Assembly (NCBI GenBank): GCA_910584735.1
Contig: CAJUBM010000071.1
Location: 1-15,553, forward strand
From: an uncultured Muribaculaceae bacterium
Lineage (GTDB): Bacteria > Bacteroidota > Bacteroidia > Bacteroidales > Muribaculaceae
Length of the DNA stretch: 15,553 nucleotides
Direction of reading: 5' to 3'
This document shows positions 6,272-12,855 of the stretch, piece after piece (position 1 is the stretch's first letter; every line of letters starts with the position of its first letter). The notes under the pieces are model-generated. The model was not told the origin of the DNA. It saw only the letters and a program-made list of their open reading frames with translations, and did no database searches. Position numbers and translations under genes: made by a program.

Positions 6272-6278
6272 ACATTTG
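6271..6278 (+). promoter_or_regulatory. Probable -7 box of the tkt promoter
   Basis: TACATTTG matches TAnnTTTG. Its first base is the last base of the 6233-6271 hairpin, so the position for a -33 box would lie inside the hairpin arm; no TTG is present there. Transcription would begin near 6285, leaving a pyrimidine-rich leader of about 30 nt before ATG 6316. Confidence 0.45.
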
Positions 6279-6315
6279 CCTTTCCATCCTCTCCATCTAT
6301 ATAAACCTAAAACCA

Positions 6316-8352
6316 ATGGACAAAACAGTATTGAACCGCGCCGCCGATACCATACGCGTGCTGGCCGCGAGCATGGTAGAGAAAGCTAAGTCGGGCCATC
6401 CCGGTGGCGCCATGGGTGGCGCCGATTTCGTGAATGTGCTTTATTCCAAGTTTCTCGTCACCGATCCCGATGATCCGACATGGATTGCCCGTGACAGATT
6501 TTTCCTTGATCCGGGCCATATGTCGCCGATGCTCTATTCCGTGCTGGCCCTTACAGGGAAATATACAGTGGAAGAGTTGCAGCAGTTCCGCCAGTGGGGC
6601 AGCGTGTGTCCGGGACACCCTGAGGTAGATCCTCACCGAGGCGTGGAGAATACTTCCGGTCCGTTGGGACAGGGGCATACCATGGCCGTGGGATGCGCTA
6701 TCGCGGAACGTTTCCTCCAGGCTCGTTTCGGCGATGTCGTAGCCCACAAGACCTATGCCTTCATCTCTGACGGAGGCATACAGGAGGAAATTTCACAGGG
6801 TGCAGGCCGACTTGCCGGATTCCTCGGCCTTTCAAATCTTATAATGTTCTATGACAGCAATAAGGTGCAGTTGTCTACCGATGTAGATGCCGTTGATGAC
6901 GAGGATGTCGCTGCAAAATACCGCGCCTGGAACTGGAATGTTATAGAAATCAACGGTAACGACCCTGAGGCAATCGCTTCAGCACTTGAAAAAGCCGATG
7001 CCGAAACAACACGCCCGACACTCATTCTCGGGCATACAATAATGGGCCTGGGGGCTGTGACTGCCTCAGGCGAGAATTTCGAAGGGAAATGCTCTACCCA
7101 CGGACAGCCTCTTAGCAAGTCCGGGGCCGATTATGCCAAGACTGTAGAGAATCTTGGTGCCGACCCCGCTGACCCGTGGGTCATCCCCTCAGAAGTTGAA
7201 AAACTGTACGAGGAGCGCAACTCCGAGCTTCGCAAGATATGCGCCGCACGTAAGGCTGAAGCTGCCCGCTGGGCCGAGGCCAACCCGGAGAAGGCACGTG
7301 AGCTTGACGACTATATCAACGGACGCCTCCCGGAGATAGATTATTCGGCAATAGTGCAGAAAGCAGGGGCTGCCACCCGTAACGCCTCCGCAGCAGTGCT
7401 CTCCGTACTGGCCGAGAAGGTCGGGAACATGATTGTATCTTCGGCTGACCTCGCGAACTCCGACAAGACCGATGGCTTCCTTAAGAAGACCCATGCGTTC
7501 ACCAACGGCGATTTCTCCGGCGCCTTCCTGCATGCCGGTGTGTCGGAGCTTACAATGGCTTCGGTTATGAACGGTATCGCTCTTCACGGAGGTGTGATAT
7601 GTGCATGCGGCACATTCTTTGTGTTCTCCGACTATATGAAACCGGCCATACGTATGGCCGCTCTCATGGAACTCCCTGTGAAATACATCTGGAGCCACGA
7701 TGCTTTCCGTGTAGGGGAGGACGGTCCGACGCATGAACCTGTTGAACAGGAGGCCCAGATCCGTCTTCTTGAAGAACTCCGCAATCTCAGCGGCGAGCCT
7801 TCGATGCTTGTCCTGCGTCCGGCAGATGCGGTTGAGACCTCTGTAGCATGGGAGATGGCTATGGAGAATACCAAGACGCCGACCGGCCTGATACTCTCGC
7901 GCCAGGATGTAAAGGATTTACCCTCTGTTACGGGAAACCGATTCGAGGAGGCGCTCGGTGCGCGTCACGGCGGATATGTGGTGCTTGATACTCCTCATCC
8001 GCAGGTAGTATTGGTAGCCAACGGTTCGGAGGTGTCGTTGCTATGCGATGTCGCCGTGCAGCTTGAGGCAGGGGGCGTTCCATGCCGTGTGGTGTCCGTG
8101 CCTTCGATTGGCCTGTTCATGGAGCAGGACAAGGAGTATCGCGACAGCGTTATCCCTTCCGACGGTATCCCTGTGTTCGGGCTTACGGCAGGTCTTCCTT
8201 CAACGTTACGTGCCGTGGTAGGCGCCCATGGAAAGGTGTTCGGCCTGAACCGTTTCGGAGCATCCGCTCCGTTCAAGGTGCTGGATGAAAAATTCGGCTT
8301 TACGGTGGAAAACATAACCACCCGTGTACTGAAATTCATAGGTCGCATCTGA
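6316..8352 (+). CDS. tkt: Transketolase
   Basis: A 678-residue cytosolic thiamine-diphosphate enzyme that moves two-carbon ketol units between sugar phosphates in the non-oxidative pentose phosphate pathway. The N-terminal TPP domain has KSGHPGG (His28), DPGHMSP (His68), CPGHPE (98-103) and GPLGQG (115-120). The diphosphate/Mg motif reads SDGG (151-154) and ends at Asn182 (FYDSN), with the usual spacing but Ser in place of the first Gly of GDG. The pyrimidine domain (about 350-520) includes HDAFRVGEDGPTHEPVEQ. The C-terminal domain is complete. Length is typical. Ribose-5-phosphate isomerase, often near tkt in Bacteroides, is absent here. The upstream sugar transporter is a plausible functional partner. 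Confidence 0.96.
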   Translation: MDKTVLNRAADTIRVLAASMVEKAKSGHPGGAMGGADFVNVLYSKFLVTDPDDPTWIARDRFFLDPGHMSPMLYSVLALTGKYTVEELQQFRQWGSVCPGHPEVDPHRGVENTSGPLGQGHTMAVGCAIAERFLQARFGDVVAHKTYAFISDGGIQEEISQGAGRLAGFLGLSNLIMFYDSNKVQLSTDVDAVDDEDVAAKYRAWNWNVIEINGNDPEAIASALEKADAETTRPTLILGHTIMGLGAVTASGENFEGKCSTHGQPLSKSGADYAKTVENLGADPADPWVIPSEVEKLYEERNSELRKICAARKAEAARWAEANPEKARELDDYINGRLPEIDYSAIVQKAGAATRNASAAVLSVLAEKVGNMIVSSADLANSDKTDGFLKKTHAFTNGDFSGAFLHAGVSELTMASVMNGIALHGGVICACGTFFVFSDYMKPAIRMAALMELPVKYIWSHDAFRVGEDGPTHEPVEQEAQIRLLEELRNLSGEPSMLVLRPADAVETSVAWEMAMENTKTPTGLILSRQDVKDLPSVTGNRFEEALGARHGGYVVLDTPHPQVVLVANGSEVSLLCDVAVQLEAGGVPCRVVSVPSIGLFMEQDKEYRDSVIPSDGIPVFGLTAGLPSTLRAVVGAHGKVFGLNRFGASAPFKVLDEKFGFTVENITTRVLKFIGRI

Positions 8353-8375
8353 TTATCCTGTAGGTTGCAAAAGTC

Positions 8376-8437
8376 GTTAGATGCCGTTTTTTGAGACACG
8401 GTTCACGGAAGTGAAAATGTTAAAAACGGCATTTGAT
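8376..8437 (+). other. Nested hairpin after tkt
   Basis: ATGCCGTTTTT (8381-8391) pairs perfectly with AAAAACGGCAT (8422-8432). With wobbles the stem extends outwards to about 8376/8437. The 30-nt loop holds a second hairpin, TTCAC-GGAA-GTGAA (8402-8415), closed by a GNRA-type tetraloop. It lies between the tkt stop and the strong terminator at 8464-8522, so it is probably transcribed as 3' UTR. It could also be a small RNA or a processing site. Confidence 0.5.
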
Positions 8438-8463
8438 AAAACCAACAGCATCGTTAACACGTT

Positions 8464-8522
8464 AAAATATTCTAAAAAAGCAGGTCGGTGCATTTCGGCT
8501 GACTGCTTTTTTAGGATATTTT
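8464..8522. terminator. Strong terminator after tkt
   Basis: CTAAAAAAGCAG (8472-8483) pairs with CTGCTTTTTTAG (8503-8514). With one wobble the stem continues through AT pairs to 8464 and 8522, about 20 bp in all around a 19-nt loop. The T-run in the 3' arm and the A-run in the 5' arm mean it could work in both directions. It closes the tkt transcript. Confidence 0.8.
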
Positions 8523-8575
8523 CGTATTTGGGTGTTATTTTAGACCTGAATGTGAAATAATTAAAAAAAAATGCG

Positions 8576-8752
8576 TAACTTAGCGCCGAATTTCTGATGA
8601 CGTGTCCTTGGATTATGCCCTGCCGGGCGTGTAACCCCACGTATCAGGTGCCGTTAGACGCGGCAATGAAGGCCTGTCCTCACATACGGAGGGATGTATC
8701 TTCAAAATTGATTATTTGAAACTTAATCTATTCAACTTTTTCTACTTTAGCT
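8576..8752 (+). promoter_or_regulatory. Putative promoter and structured leader of the OmpA gene
   Basis: TAACTTAG (8576-8583) is one base off TAnnTTTG and would start a leader of about 163 nt. The leader has a run of short hairpins: GCCC/GGGC (8617-8628), CGTG/CACG (8628-8641, sharing a base with the first), TGCCG/CGGCA (8649-8665) and CCTC/GAGG (8678-8692). An unstructured AT-rich stretch (about 8700-8752) then leads to the ATG, as is common for highly translated Bacteroidetes genes. I do not recognise a named RNA family. The remaining DNA of this 400-bp gap is AT-rich and holds no gene. Confidence 0.4.
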
Positions 8753-9949
8753 ATGAAGAAAAGTATTGCTCTCGCATTCGGCTTCGCTATGCTTGCTGGC
8801 ACTGCCGTTGCCCAGAATGCACAGGAAATCACCTACGTGGAAGACCCCGCACAGGGCTACCTGTTCAACCGCTTCCAGGACAACTGGTTCATCCAGGGAG
8901 AGGGCGGCGTTTCGATTGGTTTTACCGACGAGGATGACCACCGTGCTCTCAAAGACCGTTTCACTCCCTCTGCCCACCTCTATGTAGGCAAGTGGTTCTC
9001 ACCGCTGCTGGGTGTGCGCATTGGTGCCGGTTTTATCGGTGTGAAAGGTCTCTCAGACAATGCAAACTGCGTAGGTATCCAGCCTTGGGAAGGAATGGTT
9101 GACGGCAGATTCTACAAGACCCGTCAGAACTACTTCGGTCCCTCGTTCAGCGTTATGCTGAATCTCACCAACTGGTGGTGCGGCTACCGTCCCGGACGCG
9201 TTTACAACGCATATCTCTATGGTGGCGGTGATTTCTATTGGACTGTTACCAAAGATCAGGAAGCGAACGGCGATTTCAAATGGAAAAACTGCCACGACCG
9301 TGTAATCGGTCTGCATGCCGGCCTTGTAAACGAGTTCAACATCACAAAGCATTTCGCTCTCGGCCTTGACCTCCGTGCAAACGCCATTTCGAACCACTCC
9401 GATGGCTATGGCAAGACATTCGTAGTTGGCGAGGCTCTGCTTACCGCTACCTACAAGTTCAACAAGACCGACTGGAGCGCTCCTATCGTACCCGTATGCC
9501 CCCCTGCAGAGAACTGCGACGAATACCGCGCACGTCTCCAGGCTGCCGATGCCCGTATCGCCGACCTCGAAGCCCAGCTTAAGGCTTGCCTCTCACGTCC
9601 CGTTGAGAAAGCTGAGGTTGTTAAGTACCCACTGGCAACTATCTACTACCCCTGCGATGTTTACCGTCTTACCTCTGTTGACCGCAAGGTTCTCGAATCT
9701 GTTGCCAACGTGATGAAGGCCGACACCAACAAGCAGTATGTCCTCACCGGCTGGGCCGACAACTACACAGGTAACGATGCCATCAACGTTCGTCTGCGCC
9801 ACAACCGTGTTAACGGTGTGAAGAACCAGCTTCTCCGTTACGGCGTTAGCGAATCGCAGATTGAAGCAACCACCAACAACGGCAATCGCGTTGACCTCGG
9901 TGACAAGTGCCTCACTCTTGACCGCTGCGTGACTATCGTAGAAAAATAA
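8753..9949 (+). CDS. OmpA-family outer membrane protein
   Basis: A 398-residue envelope protein. A signal peptide (1-20, cleavage after AVA) is followed by an N-terminal beta-barrel (about 35-238) with alternating aromatic strands, a linker with a short coiled coil (about 256-280, RLQAADARIADLEAQL) and an OmpA C-terminal domain (about 292-398). In that domain Asp336 and Arg352 have the spacing seen in Bacteroidetes OmpA proteins for binding the diaminopimelate of peptidoglycan. It should tether the outer membrane to the wall and is likely abundant, judging by its long leader and the palindrome after the gene. The mature protein has nine cysteines (106, 143, 180, 249, 255, 279, 301, 386, 392), a high number for this family as I know it. 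Its neighbours are separate transcription units. Confidence 0.92.
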   Translation: MKKSIALAFGFAMLAGTAVAQNAQEITYVEDPAQGYLFNRFQDNWFIQGEGGVSIGFTDEDDHRALKDRFTPSAHLYVGKWFSPLLGVRIGAGFIGVKGLSDNANCVGIQPWEGMVDGRFYKTRQNYFGPSFSVMLNLTNWWCGYRPGRVYNAYLYGGGDFYWTVTKDQEANGDFKWKNCHDRVIGLHAGLVNEFNITKHFALGLDLRANAISNHSDGYGKTFVVGEALLTATYKFNKTDWSAPIVPVCPPAENCDEYRARLQAADARIADLEAQLKACLSRPVEKAEVVKYPLATIYYPCDVYRLTSVDRKVLESVANVMKADTNKQYVLTGWADNYTGNDAINVRLRHNRVNGVKNQLLRYGVSESQIEATTNNGNRVDLGDKCLTLDRCVTIVEK

Positions 9950-9976
9950 TCAGATACGATTTTAGCGTACAGCGCT

Positions 9977-10033
9977 TGACAAATACCGGGCGGTGTGTCA
10001 AAAATTAATTTTTGACACACCGCCCCTGTTATA
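9977..10033 (+). repeat. Palindromic dispersed repeat, copy 1
   Basis: The core 9988-10025 is a perfect 38-bp palindrome: 5' arm GGGCGGTGTGTCAAAAA, centre TTAA, and the matching 3' arm ending in CACACCGCCC. It starts 38 bp after the OmpA-gene stop. The flanks TGACAAA (9977-9983) and CTGTTATA (10026-10033) are also found beside the inverted copy at 13438-13490, so the homology is wider than the palindrome. It probably acts as a terminator-like hairpin for the OmpA mRNA, although the T-run lies inside the stem, not after it. Confidence 0.75.
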
Positions 10034-10045
10034 CGCCGCTTTTGA

Positions 10046-10331
10046 CAATGTGGCTGTGTCAAAATCCAGGCAAACGCTTCTCTTACTAAAAATGTGGTTA
10101 CTTTAGTGTTGCCGGATGGTAGTGGCGCCGGACCTCCGGGACGGCAGGCCACCCGAATAGGCGTGGCCGAATTAGAAATGCTAACTCCTCGGTAAATAGC
10201 AACTTACGTTTTTACTCTCCGTCTCTTCGGGTGGCCTGCCGTCCCGGAGATCCGGCGCCACTATAAAGTTGCCACTAATAATTATATTGTCATTGGGAGG
10301 CGTTTATCTGGATTTTGACACATCGCCATTG
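10046..10331. mobile_element. Nested inverted-repeat element, MITE- or REPIN-like, no ORF
   Basis: The outer arms 10046-10076 and 10301-10331 match at 25 of 31 positions when one is inverted; the best block is TGTGTCAAAATCCAG (10055-10069). Inside them are 38-bp inner arms at 10120-10157 and 10226-10263 that differ at one position (C10133 against A10250). These inner arms are GC-rich and contain small palindromes such as GGCGCC and CCGGACCTCCGG. The loop (10158-10225, 68 nt) is richer in AT and holds a possible TTAG/CTAA hairpin. No transposase, integrase or convincing promoter is present. The shape suggests a non-autonomous element, or two inverted REP-type sequences. The rest of the 9950-10545 gap holds copy 1 of the palindromic repeat, AT-rich DNA and the glyQS promoter. 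Confidence 0.6.
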
Positions 10332-10511
10332 GGTTGTTATGCTTTCCTTGGTGTTATATCCCTGGTATTGGTATTGTATATGTGGGTGCCGGCGGAGGGG
10401 GCAGCCCTGATTTTGATGATGTGGAGTGCATTTCATCTGTATTTTCACAATCTTTATATATGACGGGTGACTTCCGTGACTAATAATAATTACGCTTTGT
10501 TGAAATTTTCG

Positions 10512-10519
10512 TAACTTTG
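10512..10519 (+). promoter_or_regulatory. Probable -7 box of the glyQS promoter
   Basis: TAACTTTG matches TAnnTTTG. It would place the start near 10526 and leave a leader of about 20 nt before ATG 10546. No TTG lies at the usual -33 spacing; TTTG at 10496-10499 is too close. Confidence 0.5.
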
Positions 10520-10545
10520 TCCCAAATATACACAACTAAGAATTT

Positions 10546-12090
10546 ATGGCACAACAGGAAGACGTGTTCAAGAAAATCGTTTCACACGCCAAGGAATACG
10601 GTTTCGTTTTTCAGTCAAGCGAGATTTACGACGGTTTGTCGGCTGTCTATGACTACGGACAGAACGGCGTAGAGCTAAAGAACAACATCAAGCGCTATTG
10701 GTGGGAGTCAATGACCCTGCTTCATGAGAATATCGTGGGGATTGATTCGGCCATCTTCATGCACCCTACAATATGGAAGGCATCGGGCCACGTTGATGCC
10801 TTCAACGACCCTCTGATTGACAACCGCGATTCCAAGAAGCGCTATCGCGCCGATGTGCTGATTGAGGAGCAGATTGCCAAATATGACGAGAAAATCGAAA
10901 AAGAGGTGGCCAAGGCCCGCAAACGTTTCGGTGAGAGTTTCGATGAGGCTCTTTTCCGCCAGACCAATCCGCGCATAGCCGAGACGAAGGCAAAGCGCGA
11001 TGCTTTGCACGAACGTTTCGCCGTAGCGATGAACGACAATGACCTTGACGGGCTGCGTCAGATTATCCTTGATGAAGAAATCGTGGATCCCGTGAGCGGC
11101 ACGCGCAACTGGACGGAGGTGCGCCAGTTCAATCTTATGTTCAAGACCGAGATGGGTTCCACGGCAGACGGCGCTATGACCGTGTACCTGCGCCCGGAAA
11201 CGGCCCAGGGTATCTTCGTGAACTATCTTAACGTGCAGAAGACTGGCCGTATGCGCATACCTTTCGGCATCGCCCAGATCGGTAAGGCTTTCCGCAATGA
11301 GATTGTGGCCCGTCAGTTTATATTCCGTATGCGTGAGTTCGAGCAGATGGAGATGCAGTTCTTCGTGCGCCCCGGAAGCGAACTCGAATGGTTCAAGAAA
11401 TGGAAAGAGACGCGTCTGCGCTGGCATAAGGCCCTGGGACTTGGCGATGAGAAATACCGCTATCACGACCATGAGAAACTTGCCCATTATGCAAATGCGG
11501 CCACCGACATCGAATTCCAGATGCCATTCGGCTTCAAAGAGGTGGAAGGCATCCACTCGCGTACCAATTTTGATCTTTCGCAGCATGAGAAATTCTCAGG
11601 CAAGAACATAAAATATTTCGATCCGGAACTAAACGAGAGCTATGTTCCGTATGTTATAGAGACATCTATCGGCGTTGACCGCATGTTCCTGTCGGTTCTT
11701 TGTTCAAGTTATGAGGAGCAGAAACTGGAGAACGGTGAAGAACGCGTGGTGCTGCATCTGCCGGAACCGCTTGCGCCGGTGAAATGTGCCGTCATGCCTC
11801 TTGTCCGTAAGGACGGTCTGCCTGAGAAGGCCCGCGAGATAGTGAACGACCTGAAGTTTGACTTCAACACCCATTATGAGGAGAAGGACTCCATCGGCAA
11901 GCGTTACCGCCGCCAGGATGCCATCGGTACGCCGTTCTGTATAACCGTTGACCATCAGACCCTGGAGGATAACACCGTTACGCTGCGCGAACGTGATTCG
12001 ATGGAGCAGACCCGTGTGGCTGTTGCCGACCTCCACAAGCTTATCCACGGACGAGTGTCGTTGAACTCTCTCCTCCGCAAGCTCGGATAA
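10546..12090 (+). CDS. glyQS: Glycine-tRNA ligase, single-chain homodimeric type
   Basis: A 514-residue class II aminoacyl-tRNA synthetase that charges tRNA-Gly in the cytosol. It is the alpha2 type, not the separate GlyQ/GlyS alpha2beta2 enzyme. Visible marks are an N-terminal motif-1 region (about 70-90, MHPTIWKASGHVDAFNDP), TEMGSTADGAMTVYLRPETAQGIF (201-224), motif 2 with FRNEI (249-253) followed by REFEQMEMQFF (263-273), GIHSRTNFDL (335-344) and motif 3 IETSIGVDRMFL (371-382). A C-terminal anticodon-binding domain (about 408-505) includes RYRRQDAIGTPFCITVD. All parts are intact and length is normal. The next gene, lemA, is 128 bp away with hairpins between. Confidence 0.97.
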   Translation: MAQQEDVFKKIVSHAKEYGFVFQSSEIYDGLSAVYDYGQNGVELKNNIKRYWWESMTLLHENIVGIDSAIFMHPTIWKASGHVDAFNDPLIDNRDSKKRYRADVLIEEQIAKYDEKIEKEVAKARKRFGESFDEALFRQTNPRIAETKAKRDALHERFAVAMNDNDLDGLRQIILDEEIVDPVSGTRNWTEVRQFNLMFKTEMGSTADGAMTVYLRPETAQGIFVNYLNVQKTGRMRIPFGIAQIGKAFRNEIVARQFIFRMREFEQMEMQFFVRPGSELEWFKKWKETRLRWHKALGLGDEKYRYHDHEKLAHYANAATDIEFQMPFGFKEVEGIHSRTNFDLSQHEKFSGKNIKYFDPELNESYVPYVIETSIGVDRMFLSVLCSSYEEQKLENGEERVVLHLPEPLAPVKCAVMPLVRKDGLPEKAREIVNDLKFDFNTHYEEKDSIGKRYRRQDAIGTPFCITVDHQTLEDNTVTLRERDSMEQTRVAVADLHKLIHGRVSLNSLLRKLG

Positions 12091-12115
12091 ATGCGTAGCG
12101 GTTTCGTAGCGTGAT

Positions 12116-12186
12116 GTCTCATCCTTGGATGGGACGATGCAACCTATAAGAAACAACCCTCTGCCGATGCGGCAGGTAATTGCCTG
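12116..12186 (+). other. Hairpin cluster between glyQS and lemA
   Basis: The first hairpin, GTCTCATCC (12116-12124) with GGATGGGAC (12127-12135), lies 25 bp after the glyQS stop and may end or slow that transcript. Further on, GGCAGG (12171-12176) can pair either upstream with CTGCC (12161-12165) or downstream with the TGCCTG region (12181-12186). These two folds exclude each other, as in an attenuator. No clear promoter box for lemA is seen, so lemA may be read through from glyQS. Confidence 0.4.
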
Positions 12187-12218
12187 TTTAAAGTCGGTAG
12201 TACAAACCATAATGATTT

Positions 12219-12824
12219 ATGAAGAAATCTTTGATAATAACCGCAGTAATAGCTTTCATTGTCGTGGTGCTCGGTTTCGGCGGCTGTTCCAGCTATAACG
12301 GCATGGTCCAGGCCCAGCAGGCTGTAGACAAGCAGTGGGGCAACGTGGAGAACGCCTACCAGCGCAGGGCCGACCTCATACCTAATCTGGTAAACACTGT
12401 GAAGGGTTATGCCTCGCACGAGAAATCAACCCTTGAGAACGTTACCAATGCCCGTGCGGGACTGTCGCAGGCATACAATGAGGCGAACGCTATGGCCGGT
12501 GAGGGCGCTCCTACCGACATCGCGGCCTACCAGCAGGCCCAGAGCAAGCTTAAAGGCGCTCTTGACATATACGTCAATGCGGTTCGCGAAGCATATCCCG
12601 ACCTTAAGGCCAACCAGAACTTTATGGCGCTCCAGGCCGAACTTGAGCAGACCGAGAACCGTGTGGCTACAGAGCGCAAGCGTTACAATGATGCCGTCGA
12701 GGCTTACAACGTGAAGGTTCTCCGTTTCCCGGGCAATATCTTTGCAGCCATGTTCGGTTTTGACAAGCGCGATATGTTCCGTGCCGATGAAGGCGCCAGC
12801 AAGGCCCCCAAGGTGGAATTCTGA
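12219..12824 (+). CDS. lemA: LemA family protein
   Basis: A 201-residue membrane-anchored protein. One N-terminal helix (about 5-23) leads to the LemA core: SSYNGMVQAQQAVDKQWGNVENAYQRRADLIPNLVNTVKGY (24-64), then long helices and the late motifs ENRVATERKRYNDAVEAYN (about 146-164) and FPGNIFAAMFGF (170-181). Function is unknown; LemA proteins are widespread and often sit next to a TPM-domain (YgcG-like) gene, which is missing here. Cys23 lies in a GGC context right after the helix and could in principle be lipidated, though the lipobox is weak. The FKBP lipoprotein gene follows 31 bp later and is probably co-transcribed. Confidence 0.93.
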   Translation: MKKSLIITAVIAFIVVVLGFGGCSSYNGMVQAQQAVDKQWGNVENAYQRRADLIPNLVNTVKGYASHEKSTLENVTNARAGLSQAYNEANAMAGEGAPTDIAAYQQAQSKLKGALDIYVNAVREAYPDLKANQNFMALQAELEQTENRVATERKRYNDAVEAYNVKVLRFPGNIFAAMFGFDKRDMFRADEGASKAPKVEF

Positions 12825-12855
12825 CGGCTAAGGAAATCTTTGACCTCTGATTAGG

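Noticed and set aside
9838..10152. Minus-strand frame overlapping the OmpA gene end and the palindrome
   Set aside because: It translates through both the repeat and the OmpA gene; Pro/Arg-rich and without signature.
10120..10263. Integron attC site or tRNA gene as explanation of the inner arms
   Set aside because: No conserved attC core sites (RYYYAAC/GTTRRRY in the right places), no integrase, and no cloverleaf with anticodon and T-loop sequences.
10269..10463. Open frame of 64 codons with hydrophobic stretches after the nested repeat
   Set aside because: It starts at TTG, begins at the edge of an inverted-repeat arm, runs through the right outer arm and has no family signature. More likely chance translation of repeat DNA.
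10708..11586. 292-codon minus-strand open frame
   Set aside because: Antisense to glyQS, with no recognisable domain; a shadow of conserved codon use.
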